Part shown: positions 34,880 to 44,394 of the stretch, piece after piece
Position numbering within the stretch: position 1 is the stretch's first letter
How the letters are laid out: each line of letters begins with the position of its first letter
Assembly: GCA_964369405.1 (NCBI GenBank)
Contig: CAYJGB010000010.1
Location: 13,838 to 77,837 of the forward strand
DNA length: 64,000 bases
Reading direction: 5' to 3'
From: CAYJFG01 sp964369405
GTDB taxonomy: Bacteria > Bacillota > Clostridia > Oscillospirales > Acutalibacteraceae
Notes under the pieces: generated by a model
What the model saw: only the letters and a program-made list of their open reading frames with translations
Told to the model about the DNA's origin: nothing
Database searches by the model: none
Made by a program: the position numbers and the translations under genes

Positions 34880-36424
34880 ATGAATATCTTCAAAAAAATG
34901 TATGATTACTTTTCTCCTAAAGATAACAATGTTAAACCAATAATAAAGCATGATTTATTTTTCAATTTAGAAGAAAATATTGATTTTATTCAAAAAGCAT
35001 TTGATTATAGTATAGATTTAACTATTAAAAAATTACGATTATCAGATGATACTAATATTGCCGTTGTTACTATGGAAGGTATGGTAAATAAGGAAACTTT
35101 GTCTTTATCAATAACAAATCCAATAATAGCTGCAAAATTTCCTAAAACAATCGGAAACGATAAAATTAAAATGATTGAGGAGTCTATTTTATCTGCATCA
35201 GAAGTTGTAAGTATCTCTACAATTGAGGAAGTATATAAGTTTTCAATGTCTGGTTTTGCTGTAATCTTGTTAGATGGTGCAACAAAAGCAATAGCTGTAG
35301 GTATACAAGGGTTCAGTTTTAGAAGCATAAGTGAGCCTCAATCAGAGGTTGTGCAGAAAGGTTCGAGAGAAGGTTTTGTAGAAGCATTAAGAATAAATAT
35401 GACGCTTATACGTAGACGTTTTAAAACGCCTGATTTTAAATTTGAAACCATGACAATAGGACAAGTAAGTCAAACAGATATTTGCTTATGCTATTTACAA
35501 GATGCAGTATCTAAAGAAATATTAGATGAAGTAAGAAAGCGACTAAAAAAAATCAAGATAGACACTTTGCTAGCATCAGGTTATATATCTCCATTTTTAG
35601 AAAACGATAAAGACTTTTCTTTGTTTAGTGGAGTAGGAGTAACGGAGCGTCCAGACACAGTATGTGGAAAAATCAACGAAGGTAGAATAGCTATTTTGAT
35701 AGACGGTACTCCAAGTGTGCTTATTGTTCCCTATTTATTTGTAGAAAACTTCCAAGCAGTTGATGATTACTCTAACACTCCATATTTTGCTACATTTACA
35801 AGGTGGCTTAAGTATATTGCTTTTTTTGTATCAATACTTATGCCTGGTTTATATGTAGCTATTGCAACATTTAACCCTGAGCTTTTCCCCGAACAGCTAC
35901 TAGTTAAAGTAGCAACTTCCATTGCATCTACTCCGTTTTCGCTTTTAGTTGAAGTTTTAATAATACATTTCTTATACGAGATTATGAGAGAAGCAGGGCT
36001 TAGACTTCCTAGGCCACTAGGTCATGCTGTAAGTATAGTTGGCGCATTAGTAATTGGTGATACAGCAGTAAACGCTGGATTAATTGGAGCACCAACACTT
36101 ATGGTTGTAGCACTTACTGCAATATCTTCATATGTAATACCTGACTTATACCCAGCAATAGCAATACTTCGAATTGTATTTATTGTAGTTGGTGGTTTAA
36201 GTGGTGTATGGGGTGTAGTTTTACTATTCTGCATAGTTTTAATTAATCTTTGTGGTAAGCTAAGTTTTGGAATACCGTTTTTATCTCCTGTTTCACCACT
36301 TAGCCTATTTGGTTTACGTGATGTAGTGGTAAGAGCCGGTTGGAAAACCCTTTCCAAAAAGCGAAATTTAGTTCAAAACCAAACAGGTAGTACACAATTT
36401 GAGGGAGGCAAATCAAGTGAATAA
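34880..36424 (+). CDS. Spore germinant receptor subunit A (GerA family)
   Basis: 514 residues of the GerA/GerKA/SpoVAF family. A soluble N-terminal half shows SREGFVEALRINMTLIRRRF, LDEVRKRLKKIKIDTLLASGYI and DGTPSVLIVPYLF. It is followed by four to five membrane segments and the family motif LPRPLGHAVSIVGALVIGD, then GAPTLMVVALTAISSYVIP. With subunits B and C it forms the inner-membrane receptor that senses germinants. AAAAGGTGG lies ahead of ATG. First gene of a three-gene operon; its 3' end overlaps gerB. Confidence 0.95.
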   Translation: MNIFKKMYDYFSPKDNNVKPIIKHDLFFNLEENIDFIQKAFDYSIDLTIKKLRLSDDTNIAVVTMEGMVNKETLSLSITNPIIAAKFPKTIGNDKIKMIEESILSASEVVSISTIEEVYKFSMSGFAVILLDGATKAIAVGIQGFSFRSISEPQSEVVQKGSREGFVEALRINMTLIRRRFKTPDFKFETMTIGQVSQTDICLCYLQDAVSKEILDEVRKRLKKIKIDTLLASGYISPFLENDKDFSLFSGVGVTERPDTVCGKINEGRIAILIDGTPSVLIVPYLFVENFQAVDDYSNTPYFATFTRWLKYIAFFVSILMPGLYVAIATFNPELFPEQLLVKVATSIASTPFSLLVEVLIIHFLYEIMREAGLRLPRPLGHAVSIVGALVIGDTAVNAGLIGAPTLMVVALTAISSYVIPDLYPAIAILRIVFIVVGGLSGVWGVVLLFCIVLINLCGKLSFGIPFLSPVSPLSLFGLRDVVVRAGWKTLSKKRNLVQNQTGSTQFEGGKSSE

Positions 36425-37508
36425 AAAAGTTATAATATCAGTATCTCAATTATTCATAATGCTTTTTATCAGTAGGACTATAGTTAATCTAACGTATAGC
36501 ATATATGTTGCCGATATAAGCAATATGTGGGAACATTTGATATCGTGCATAGGAGCTTTTATTTTATCAATAGTTATGACTATACCAGTTTATTATTTAA
36601 ATAAAACTTCTAAAAATTATAGCATATTAGACGTTTCTTACAGTGCTTTTTCAAAGTTTGGTGCTGTTTTTGCAATAATCTATGCAATATATTTCATATG
36701 GGTTTTATGCTATACACTATCACTCTTTGATTTGTTTGTTACTGATTTAATGAACCCTAAAATATCTTCAATTGCTTTATCTTTAGCTGTTATGGTTGCA
36801 TCTATATATGGTTCTTATAAAGGGATTGAAGCATTAGCTAGAACTTCCACAATAGTATTTATTGCTATATTAGCATTATTTGTTTTTTTAGGAGTATCAT
36901 TATTCTCTCAAGTAAATCAAACTAATATTGAGCCTCTATTTTATGACGGACCTACTAAAGCACTTGACGGTGTACTATTTATGCTTGCTAGAAATTCTTG
37001 TATACCTGTAATGGCTGTTTTATTATCTATGACCAAAGGAGATAACAAAAAAATTAAACGAGGTATTTTCTTTTGGAGTTTTGGAATTTATGGTTTTTCA
37101 GCGTTATTTATATATTTAACTGTAGGTGTGTTAGGTAAGTATTATTTAGCTACTCAAGCTTTCCCTTTGTACACTGCTGCAAGCGTTGCAGAAATAGGAA
37201 TTTTTCAAAGGCTAGACTCTGTATTCCTTGGAGTGTGGACAGCAGGTATTTTTATTAAAACATCTTTATTTATATATTTGGTATCAATCTGCATTAAAAA
37301 AGTATGGGGTGAAACTGCTTCCAAAATCTCTATCGCTGTAACTGGAGTTGCTGTTTTAATATGTGCATTTGGTGTAACATCATCAGTAGAAATTATGTCT
37401 ATACTATTTAACAACTATATATTAATGGTATTTACTTTTGTAACTGCAATCTTAATACCAATTGTATTATTAATTAAAAAAAGAAATAAAGGAGCTGTAA
37501 AAGCATGA
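36417..37508 (+). CDS. Spore germinant receptor subunit B (GerAB/ArcD-like permease)
   Basis: 363 residues with about ten transmembrane helices, member of the GerB family of amino-acid-permease-like receptor subunits that bind the germinant. The start is GTG 36417, 8 to 9 bases after GGGAGG; it overlaps the end of gerA by 8 bases. Segments such as VSQLFIMLFISRTIVNLTYS, FAIIYAIYFIWVLCYTL and KGIEALARTS are family-like. The specific germinant cannot be told. Confidence 0.93.
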   Translation: MNKKVIISVSQLFIMLFISRTIVNLTYSIYVADISNMWEHLISCIGAFILSIVMTIPVYYLNKTSKNYSILDVSYSAFSKFGAVFAIIYAIYFIWVLCYTLSLFDLFVTDLMNPKISSIALSLAVMVASIYGSYKGIEALARTSTIVFIAILALFVFLGVSLFSQVNQTNIEPLFYDGPTKALDGVLFMLARNSCIPVMAVLLSMTKGDNKKIKRGIFFWSFGIYGFSALFIYLTVGVLGKYYLATQAFPLYTAASVAEIGIFQRLDSVFLGVWTAGIFIKTSLFIYLVSICIKKVWGETASKISIAVTGVAVLICAFGVTSSVEIMSILFNNYILMVFTFVTAILIPIVLLIKKRNKGAVKA

Positions 37509-38533
37509 AAAAGCTAGTCGCTTTTATAATATTATCAACATTTTTATTAATAATTTTAACTTCTTGTACAGGTGCTAAACAGTTAAACGAAAGGTTAATT
37601 GTGCAAGGTTTAGGTATTGATTACAGTTTTGACAAATACACTATCAGTGTTATGTATATGGATACATCTTCAGAAACACAACAAACAAAAACACTTGTTA
37701 CTAATGGAAATTCTGTAGTAGATGCAATGACAAACTCAATATCAGAAACAGGAAAAGAACCGTTATATAGTCAAAATCTATTTATATTATTAGGTAAGGG
37801 TGTTATAGAAAATGGATTTGATGAAGCACTGAATTTTTTTGCACAATATTATGAATCAAGACAAAATGTAAATATATTTGCAACACTTGAAAAAGCAGAA
37901 GATATAATAATGCAAAAAGATATAACGCCACAACAGATAAATGACATTTCTGGAGATACTAAGCGAAGCGGTAGGGCGATAATATCAACTTTGATGACTC
38001 TTGAAAATGACTTGTTAAGTGGATATTATGCACCTAAAACTACAAACTTGATTTTAAGTGAAGAAACTGTAAAATCTGATGGAACTGTAGTATTTAAAGA
38101 GGATAAAGTTGATTATACTATATCCCCTGTTGAGTCTTTAGGGGTGCTTCTTGTAAGTGGAAATGCTGACACCGCAACAGAAGTTACAGTAGAGGATAAT
38201 CAAAACGATTTTATGTTATCAAACTGTGATAGTAACATTGAAGTTAATATAGAAAACAACAATGTAACATTTGATATAAAGATAAGTGCAAATGCAGATG
38301 TTTATAAATTACATTTAGAAGAAGATGAGCTTGAAAACTCTATACAAAACAGAATAGATGATATATGTAATCAGGCGATAGAGAAATGTATAATAGAAAA
38401 TAAATCTGATGTATTTGGATTTAGTAATTACTTGATGAACAAAGATAAAGAATATTATAAGAGTTTAGAAAACGTTTTAGATACGTTAAGTAAAGCAACT
38501 TACAATGTAGAAACTACAATATCAGTAAATTAA
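37505..38533 (+). CDS. Spore germinant receptor subunit C (Ger(x)C lipoprotein)
   Basis: 342 residues. Lipoprotein signal with lipobox ILTSC (Cys21). The mature protein shows Ger(x)C features: KQLNERLIVQGLGIDYSFDK, SQNLFILLGKGVIENG, ESRQNVNIFATLEKAEDI, then a C-terminal domain with EVNIENNNVTFDIKISANAD. It is anchored on the outer leaflet of the spore inner membrane and completes the receptor. The start overlaps the gerB stop (ATGA). Terminator follows. Confidence 0.95.
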   Translation: MKKLVAFIILSTFLLIILTSCTGAKQLNERLIVQGLGIDYSFDKYTISVMYMDTSSETQQTKTLVTNGNSVVDAMTNSISETGKEPLYSQNLFILLGKGVIENGFDEALNFFAQYYESRQNVNIFATLEKAEDIIMQKDITPQQINDISGDTKRSGRAIISTLMTLENDLLSGYYAPKTTNLILSEETVKSDGTVVFKEDKVDYTISPVESLGVLLVSGNADTATEVTVEDNQNDFMLSNCDSNIEVNIENNNVTFDIKISANADVYKLHLEEDELENSIQNRIDDICNQAIEKCIIENKSDVFGFSNYLMNKDKEYYKSLENVLDTLSKATYNVETTISVN

Positions 38534-38542
38534 TTCTTTCAA

Positions 38543-38582
38543 AAAAAATAGAGTTACAACAAAAGTTGCAACTCTATTTTTT
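38543..38582. terminator. Bidirectional terminator between gerC and ilvE
   Basis: AATAGAGTT...AACTCTATT with an inner CAAC / GTTG pair, flanked by A and T runs. It serves the convergent gerC (ends 38533) and ilvE (ends 38601). Confidence 0.9.
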
Positions 38583-38600
38583 AATCTTAATTATTAAATT

Positions 38601-39671
38601 TTATTTAACTTCTACTGTCCAATTAAATTTATCTTCTATTTTACCTAATTGTATACCTGTTACTGTATCATATAATTTTTGACTAAGCGCACCTATGCCA
38701 CCATCTTGTACTTGCATATTTTTATCTTCCCAGCGTAATTGACCTACTGGACACACTACCGCTGCTGTTCCTGTTCCCCACACTTCTTCTAGTGTGTTAT
38801 CTTTATATGCATTATATATCTCATCAATAGAAACACGTCTTTCTTCTACCTCGTATCCCCATTCTTTACACAGTTGTATTACTGAATTTCTTGTAACTCC
38901 TGGTAAAATACTTCCGTTTAGCATTGGTGTAACTACTTTTCCGTTTATCTTAAAGAAAATATTCATAGCTCCTACTTCTTCAATATATTTTCTTTCTACA
39001 CCGTCTAGCCATAATACTTGTGAATAGCCTTCTTCATGTGCTTTAATTTGACTTTTTAAGCTCGCTACGTAATTTGCTCCTACTTTAGCTTCACCTATTC
39101 CACCTTTTACTGCTCTTACATATTCATCTTCTACCCAAATTTTTACAGGATTTAACCCTTCTGGATAATATACACCACTTGGTGATAATATTATTATAAA
39201 CATATATTCATCAGCAGGTTTTACTCCAAGATATGGGTCTACTGCTATTATATATGGCCTAATATATAATGATGTTCCTTTTGCTGTTGGAATCCAATCT
39301 CTATCTACATTAACTACTGTTTTAAGTGCATTTAAAAAGTCTTCTTCCTCAATTGTAGGTATGCAAATTCTTTCATTAGTTTTATTTGCTCTTTCGATAT
39401 TTTTGTCTGGTCTAAAAAGTAAAACTTTTTCGTCTTCTGTTTTATATGCTTTTAACCCTTCAAACATCTCTTGACCATAGTGTAAAACCATTGCTGCTGG
39501 TGATAATTCTAAATTTTGAAATGGTACTACTCTTGCGTTATGCCAGCCTTTTCCTGTTTTGTAATCCATAATAAACATATGGTCTGTAAATATTTTTCCA
39601 AAAGGTAAATCGCCTTGACTTTGTGGTTTCTCTTTTGGTGATTTTGTAAGTTCTATTTTAATTTGTTGCAT
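38601..39671 (-). CDS. ilvE: Branched-chain amino acid aminotransferase
   Basis: 356 residues, fold-type IV PLP enzyme of the longer (BCAT) subgroup. It makes leucine, isoleucine and valine from their keto acids with glutamate. Visible: FQNLELSPAAMVLHYGQEMFEGLKAY, LYIRPYI, GGIGEAKVGANYVASL with the PLP lysine, LWLDG..KYIEEVGAMNIFF, LPGVTRNSVIQL and EEVWGTGTAAVV. GAGAGAAGGA lies ahead of ATG. It stands alone; the 99-base leader is too short for a T-box and shows none. Confidence 0.95.
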   Translation of the reverse strand: MQQIKIELTKSPKEKPQSQGDLPFGKIFTDHMFIMDYKTGKGWHNARVVPFQNLELSPAAMVLHYGQEMFEGLKAYKTEDEKVLLFRPDKNIERANKTNERICIPTIEEEDFLNALKTVVNVDRDWIPTAKGTSLYIRPYIIAVDPYLGVKPADEYMFIIILSPSGVYYPEGLNPVKIWVEDEYVRAVKGGIGEAKVGANYVASLKSQIKAHEEGYSQVLWLDGVERKYIEEVGAMNIFFKINGKVVTPMLNGSILPGVTRNSVIQLCKEWGYEVEERRVSIDEIYNAYKDNTLEEVWGTGTAAVVCPVGQLRWEDKNMQVQDGGIGALSQKLYDTVTGIQLGKIEDKFNWTVEVK

Positions 39672-39770
39672 TATAATCCTTCTCTCATAATTATTATATA
39701 TATACTATCACATTATTCTGACTTTTGCAATATATCAACTTGCATTATAGCGTAAATTATGTCGTAATTT

Positions 39771-40655
39771 TTATCTCAACTCTTCAAAGTTCCACACTTT
39801 TATCTCATGTGGAATAGGTGCTATTATATGCATACTTTTTTTACTAATTGGGTGTATAAATTTAATCTCTTTACAGTGCAATGCTTGATGTTTTATTAAA
39901 CTCTTATCTCCACCATACATATCGTCCCCAGCGAGTGGGTGTCCAATATGCGACATATGAACTCTAATTTGGTGGGTGCGTCCCGTTTCAAGCTTTAACT
40001 CTACTAACGTATGTCCTTTATTATATTCAAGTGCTTTATAATGTGTAATGGCTCTTTGTCCATTAACATCTGCTATTCTCTGAATACTCCTACCCTCTTC
40101 CCTTTTTATACCTATGTCTATAGTTCCACTACCTTGAACTTTTCCTTGACATACTGCTAGATATGTTTTTTCTATATTAGTCCCTAATGTATATGCACTA
40201 TAGCTGTTTTTTGTAATCACTACTAAACCTACAGTATCTTTATCTAGTCTGTTTATTGCTCTTATCGTATACATCTCATTTTTTTCTCTCATATAGTATG
40301 ATACTGCATTTGCTAAAGTATCTTCAAAATGTCCACAAGAAGTAGGATGTACTGGCATATTTGCAGGTTTATTTACTATTAGTAAATGTTCGTCTTCGTA
40401 CTTAATATCAATAGGCATTTTTATAGCTTTTATATTATTTTTATCTATTGGAAGTGTAAGTGTTACTTTATCGTTTTTCTTTATCTTCTCTATTACTGTT
40501 CTATGTTCTCCGTTTACACATATTCCGTTATGTTCTTTCTTTAAGTTAATCATCAATTGTACAGATACATTACAATAATTACGCAAAAATTCTTTTAGTA
40601 TCCTATTATCATACTCTACAGGGACTTCAAAATTAAGCTTTGTTCTTTTATACAT
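39771..40655 (-). CDS. RluA-family pseudouridine synthase
   Basis: 294 residues. An S4-like N-terminal RNA-binding region (LRNYCNVSVQLMINLKK) precedes the catalytic domain with RAINRLDKDTVGLVV, where Asp138 is the nucleophile, plus IVNKPANMPVHPT and LETGRTHQIRVHMSHIGHPLAGDDMYGG. These are the diagnostic RluA/RluC/RluD motifs, so it isomerises uridines in rRNA or tRNA; the exact site cannot be told. The start is 34 bases after the stop of the DUF1294 gene on the same strand. Confidence 0.93.
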   Translation of the reverse strand: MYKRTKLNFEVPVEYDNRILKEFLRNYCNVSVQLMINLKKEHNGICVNGEHRTVIEKIKKNDKVTLTLPIDKNNIKAIKMPIDIKYEDEHLLIVNKPANMPVHPTSCGHFEDTLANAVSYYMREKNEMYTIRAINRLDKDTVGLVVITKNSYSAYTLGTNIEKTYLAVCQGKVQGSGTIDIGIKREEGRSIQRIADVNGQRAITHYKALEYNKGHTLVELKLETGRTHQIRVHMSHIGHPLAGDDMYGGDKSLIKHQALHCKEIKFIHPISKKSMHIIAPIPHEIKVWNFEELR

Positions 40656-40689
40656 AACTTATGTTTTACTCCTTTGTTATCAATTAAAT

Positions 40690-40980
40690 CTAAGTAACTA
40701 AAATATAAATTGAGATAAAAAGCATAATTTGAAGTACCATTATAATAGGTATACCTACTAAAAATTTAATTTTTTTAGTCTTATGCTTTACTAAAAACAT
40801 AGTTATATACATACTTAAACTACCACCTAACACTGCTAAAAACAGCAATGTACTTTCTTGTATTCTCCATTTATTTTTTTTAGCTTTTCTTTTGTCGATT
40901 ATAGTTGCAAATATAGACATAACATTAATAACAACAACATAAGCTAGTATAATCCATGTAAAAATATTTTCAAAATTCAT
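40690..40980 (-). CDS. DUF1294 family small membrane protein
   Basis: 96 residues with three membrane segments (about 7-28, 44-64, 73-95). Between the first two lies the family motif DKRKAKKNKWRIQESTLLFLA followed by LGGSLSMYITMFLVKHKTKK, typical of DUF1294. AGAGGAG lies ahead of ATG. It is probably cotranscribed with the pseudouridine synthase downstream. Function unknown. Confidence 0.88.
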   Translation of the reverse strand: MNFENIFTWIILAYVVVINVMSIFATIIDKRKAKKNKWRIQESTLLFLAVLGGSLSMYITMFLVKHKTKKIKFLVGIPIIMVLQIMLFISIYILVT

Positions 40981-41063
40981 AATTTACACTCCTCTAAGGT
41001 ATATTTTAATTAAAATCATATTATATATTTATTAAGACAAGCAAAACGAAAGGAATTTTTAAT

Positions 41064-42332
41064 ATGAACTATACTTTTAAAATTAATAAAAATTCTCCCA
41101 TTATAATTGCAATTGCATTACTGATATGCACAATAATTATAATTAGTATTATACATAATAGTAATACAACTAACAACCCCACTACTAATGCTGATTTTGT
41201 AAACAACACTATAGAAATAAAAAAAGATGATTTCTCTCCTACTTATGGTGAATATTACAGTCATAATGAGGAAATGATGGCAATATGGGTACCATATATG
41301 ACGCTTAATACAAGTGATGACTACAGCGAAAAATCATTTAAAGAAAACTTTGATAATATAGTAAAGACTTCACAAGAGCATAATATCAACACATTGATAG
41401 TACACATTAGGCCATTTAGCGATAGTTTATATCCATCTGAATATTATCCATACTCACACATATTAACAGGAGAGCAAGGCAAAGACCCTGGTTTTGACCC
41501 ACTACAATATATGTTAGAAGCTTGTCACAATGCGAAAATGGAATTTCATGCATGGATAAACCCACTAAGAGTAAAACTTGAGGAAAACCCTAGTAAAATA
41601 AGTGAAGACAGCCCATACTATAAGTGGAAAGATAAAGATGACTATATAATGGAGTATGAAAAAAACTTATATTTAAATCCAGCGTATGAGGAAGTAAGAA
41701 AGTATATAATAGATGGAATAAAAGAAATCGTGTTAAACTATGCAATTGATGCAATCCATTTTGATGACTATTTTTATCCAACAACGCAAGTTGGAATAGA
41801 TGAAACAGCTTATAAAAGCTATACAAAACAAGTAAACGAGAACAATGTCCCTCTAACTCTAAATTCATTTAGAACAGCTAATATAAACAGTTTAATTAGT
41901 GGTGTATACAGTGGGATAAAGTCAATAACTAATAACGTTCAATTTGGTATATCTCCACAAGCAAATATAGAAAATGATATGAGTATGAATGCTGATGTTT
42001 ACAGTTGGGCTAGTATAAGTGGATATTGTGACTACTTATGTCCACAAGTATATGTTAATTTTGAGCATCCACTTCTGCCATATAATTCAACAGTTGAAGA
42101 ATGGCAAAGTATAACAACAAATGAAAATGTAAAATTATATATAGGTCTAGCGTTGTATAAGGCTGGAAGTGATGTTGATGACGGAACATGGACGAATAGC
42201 GATAGCATATTAAAAGAGGAAATTGAGTATGGACGTGAAAAAGGCGTAGATGGTTTTATGATATATTCATATGATTATTTAGAAAACCAACAAACAGCAA
42301 AAGAAGTTGCAAATATAGTTGATATTATGTAA
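41064..42332 (+). CDS. Exported GHL10-family (DUF187) glycosyl hydrolase-like protein
   Basis: 422 residues. A single N-terminal membrane segment (about 13-31) acts as signal or anchor. The rest is a GHL10-type TIM barrel: MMAIWVPYMTLN, INTLIVHIRPFSDSLYPSEY, DPLQYMLEACHNAKMEFHAW, INPLRV, NPAYEEVRKYIIDGIKEIV, AIDAIHFDDYFYP with acidic catalytic-type residues, SPQANIENDM, and FMIYSYDYL at the end. The family is thought to act on cell-wall or exopolysaccharide glycans, but substrates are poorly known. AAAGGA lies ahead of ATG. It converges on mtaB with a 2-base gap. Confidence 0.9.
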   Translation: MNYTFKINKNSPIIIAIALLICTIIIISIIHNSNTTNNPTTNADFVNNTIEIKKDDFSPTYGEYYSHNEEMMAIWVPYMTLNTSDDYSEKSFKENFDNIVKTSQEHNINTLIVHIRPFSDSLYPSEYYPYSHILTGEQGKDPGFDPLQYMLEACHNAKMEFHAWINPLRVKLEENPSKISEDSPYYKWKDKDDYIMEYEKNLYLNPAYEEVRKYIIDGIKEIVLNYAIDAIHFDDYFYPTTQVGIDETAYKSYTKQVNENNVPLTLNSFRTANINSLISGVYSGIKSITNNVQFGISPQANIENDMSMNADVYSWASISGYCDYLCPQVYVNFEHPLLPYNSTVEEWQSITTNENVKLYIGLALYKAGSDVDDGTWTNSDSILKEEIEYGREKGVDGFMIYSYDYLENQQTAKEVANIVDIM

Positions 42333-42334
42333 TT

Positions 42335-43624
42335 TTATAAAACCATACCTACACATTTGTTATTATCAATATCTGTAATTATTACTTTTTTAATTTTACC
42401 ACATAAATTCTCATCACTAGTAGCTACTACTTGAGTATAATTTTTTGAATAACCTTCATAAACTCCAGATTTTTTACTTGTTTCAAATAACACTTCTTGT
42501 GTTTGTCCAATTTGAGATAGTAAAAAATCTGTTGTTTTAATGTCAGTTAACTTTATCATCTCTTTTGAACGAATTTCTTTTATCTTGCTATCCACTTGAT
42601 TATCTGCTTTATCTGCTACTGTTCCTGCTCTTCTTGAATATGCAAATACATGTGCTTGTGCAAACCCTACTTTTTCTACAAATTTATAAGATTTTTCAAA
42701 CTCTTCTTGTGTTTCTCCTGGAAAACCTACCATAACATCTGTTGTTATAGTTGAATTAACAAACTCTTGTCTAATGTTGTTTACTATATTCATATATTCA
42801 TGAGTATCATAATGTCTATTCATTCTCTTTAAAGTTTCATCACAACCACTTTGTAACGATAAATGAAATTGTGGACATAGTTTTTCTTGTTTTGCAAGTC
42901 TTTTTATAGTGTCTATATCCATTCTCTCTGGTTCTAACGACCCTAATCTAACTCTTTTAATTCCATCTATGTTACAAGCAGTTTCAATCGCATCTGCTAA
43001 GTTAACCCCATATTCTTGACCAAAGGCTGATAAATTAATACCTACTAATACAATTTCACTATATCCTTTTTCTGCTAATACTTCAAGTTCTTCTTTTAAC
43101 TCCTCTAATGGTTTTGAACGAACTCTACCTCTAGCATAAGGAATAATACAATACGAACAAAACCTATTACAACCATCTTCTATCTTAACAAACGCTCTCG
43201 TTCTTTGACTAAAATTATGTACTGCCATTTTTTCAAAAGTTATATCATTATCATGTGGCTCTATTTGATAAATTTTTTCTCCTAACAACTTGTACTGCTC
43301 AATATAAGTTGTTAATTGTCCTCTGCATTTATTTCCTACAACAATATCAGCTATACTGAATTTTTCTTTTTCTTCTGGGAATGCTTGAGGTAAGCAACCT
43401 GTTAACACTAATATAGTATTATTATTTTCTCTTTTGATTTTTCTAAGCAATTTTAATGCTTTACTATCGCTAACAGATGTAACTGTGCAAGAGTTAACTA
43501 TTGTAATATCTGCTGTGTTATGTTCAGTTGCTAAGTCATATCCAGCAGATATTAAATTTTCTGTTATAACTTGAGATTCATATTTATTAACTTTACATCC
43601 TAACGTATGAATATAGAACTTCAT
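42335..43624 (-). CDS. mtaB: tRNA t6A37 methylthiotransferase
   Basis: 429 residues. A radical-SAM methylthiotransferase that converts t6A to ms2t6A at position 37 of tRNAs reading ANN codons. The N-terminal UPF0004 domain supplies Cys10, Cys46 and Cys77 for one iron-sulfur cluster; the radical-SAM cluster uses Cys152, 156 and 159 (GCNRFCSYC). GRVRSKPLEEL and DVMVGFPGETQEEFEKSY follow, and a TRAM domain ends the protein. The start FYIHTLGCKVNKYES is typical of MtaB rather than MiaB. AAAGGAG lies ahead of ATG. Confidence 0.95.
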   Translation of the reverse strand: MKFYIHTLGCKVNKYESQVITENLISAGYDLATEHNTADITIVNSCTVTSVSDSKALKLLRKIKRENNNTILVLTGCLPQAFPEEKEKFSIADIVVGNKCRGQLTTYIEQYKLLGEKIYQIEPHDNDITFEKMAVHNFSQRTRAFVKIEDGCNRFCSYCIIPYARGRVRSKPLEELKEELEVLAEKGYSEIVLVGINLSAFGQEYGVNLADAIETACNIDGIKRVRLGSLEPERMDIDTIKRLAKQEKLCPQFHLSLQSGCDETLKRMNRHYDTHEYMNIVNNIRQEFVNSTITTDVMVGFPGETQEEFEKSYKFVEKVGFAQAHVFAYSRRAGTVADKADNQVDSKIKEIRSKEMIKLTDIKTTDFLLSQIGQTQEVLFETSKKSGVYEGYSKNYTQVVATSDENLCGKIKKVIITDIDNNKCVGMVL

Positions 43625-43750
43625 TACACTTCTCCTTTATCTGCTTTTTTCTTATATTTTACAATTGTTGTAATTAGATACAAATTTTACTAATTATTTT
43701 TTTAGTAATAATGTATTCATACATTGTTTCAAAATTAGACAAATTAACAA

Positions 43751-43779
43751 TTGATTTTATAAATAGATAGTGATAAAAT
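43751..43779 (+). promoter_or_regulatory. Promoter of the HPr-like gene
   Basis: TTGATT (43751-43756), 17-base spacer, TAAAAT (43774-43779) with an extended -10 TG two bases ahead. It ends 43 bases before the start codon at 43823. Confidence 0.6.
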
Positions 43780-43822
43780 ATCTATGGTATGATTTCATTT
43801 AAATTACGGAGGTTTAAATTCC

Positions 43823-44056
43823 ATGAAAAATACAACTATATCTATACCAGATTTAAACGCAGCAAAACAATTTGCAAATATCACAAGTAAATATCTAAAC
43901 TACAAAATGAATTTAAAATCGGACAACTATATAATAGATGCTCATTCAATTATGGGTATACTAAGTTTAGATATGAGTAAATCTATTTTACTAGAAACAG
44001 ACTCATCTACACCAAGTGAATTTTACAGCGAAATTAATAATTTTATTAAAAGCTAA
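43823..44056 (+). CDS. HPr-like protein lacking the active-site histidine
   Basis: 77 residues, close to HPr length (about 85). The second half matches HPr around the regulatory serine: DAHSIMGILSLDMSKSILLETD. The first half has no GLHARPA-type segment; in the place where His15 should be it reads ISIPDLNAAKQFANI, so it cannot carry phosphate from Enzyme I in the usual way. A regulatory or partner-binding role (Crh-like in idea) is possible, but this is inference. GGAGG lies ahead of ATG. Monocistronic. Confidence 0.78.
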   Translation: MKNTTISIPDLNAAKQFANITSKYLNYKMNLKSDNYIIDAHSIMGILSLDMSKSILLETDSSTPSEFYSEINNFIKS

Positions 44057-44122
44057 AGTTTAAATCACAACAAATTATTATACTACTAAAAGTATAAAAG
44101 TAACAACATAAAATGTCAACTA

Positions 44123-44175
44123 TTAAAGTTTATCAAAGCACATAAAATGTGTATTTTGATAGACTTTAATTTTTT
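44123..44175 (+). terminator. Terminator of the HPr-like gene
   Basis: A long imperfect hairpin, TTAAAGTTTATCAAA against TTTTGATAGACTTTAA with ACAT/ATGT at the tip, followed by TTTTTT. Confidence 0.85.
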
Positions 44176-44328
44176 GTAAGCAATAGGTGTGTAGCTAAAA
44201 AATACTAGTTAAAAATAAATCAGTTTGGTTGTTTTTTAACAATCAAGTTAATATGTTTGTATTTTATTGTTATTAATCAATATACACATTAAGGGATAAA
44301 ATTTTAACCATATTTTTTACAAATATAT

Positions 44329-44374
44329 ATTGACTTTTAATCAAAAATATGTCAATATAGTAATATATGTCAAT
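44329..44374 (+). promoter_or_regulatory. Possible promoter/operator of the lipoprotein gene
   Basis: ATTGAC (44329) is mirrored by GTCAAT at 44351 and again at 44369, the last two forming a direct repeat of ATATGTCAATA with 18-bp period. TTGACT at 44330 could be a -35 element but the -10 spacing to TATAGT is long (20). Operator character is a guess from symmetry. Confidence 0.4.
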
Positions 44375-44394
44375 AAAGAATTGAGGTTATGTTT

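Larger units (their letters stand above)
44057..44394. other. Intergenic region between the HPr-like gene and the lipoprotein
   Basis: Holds the terminator at 44123-44175 and, near the right end, an ATTGAC/GTCAAT motif group (44329-44374). No gene seen in the rest. Confidence 0.5.

Noticed and set aside
34763..34951. A 62-codon minus-strand open frame between DUF421 and gerA
   Set aside because: It overlaps the start of gerA on the opposite strand, has no ribosome binding site, and its basic/aromatic composition is that of a shadow of AT-rich DNA.
39672..39770. Possible T-box leader of ilvE
   Set aside because: Only 99 bases are available, and no T-box sequence or antiterminator is visible.
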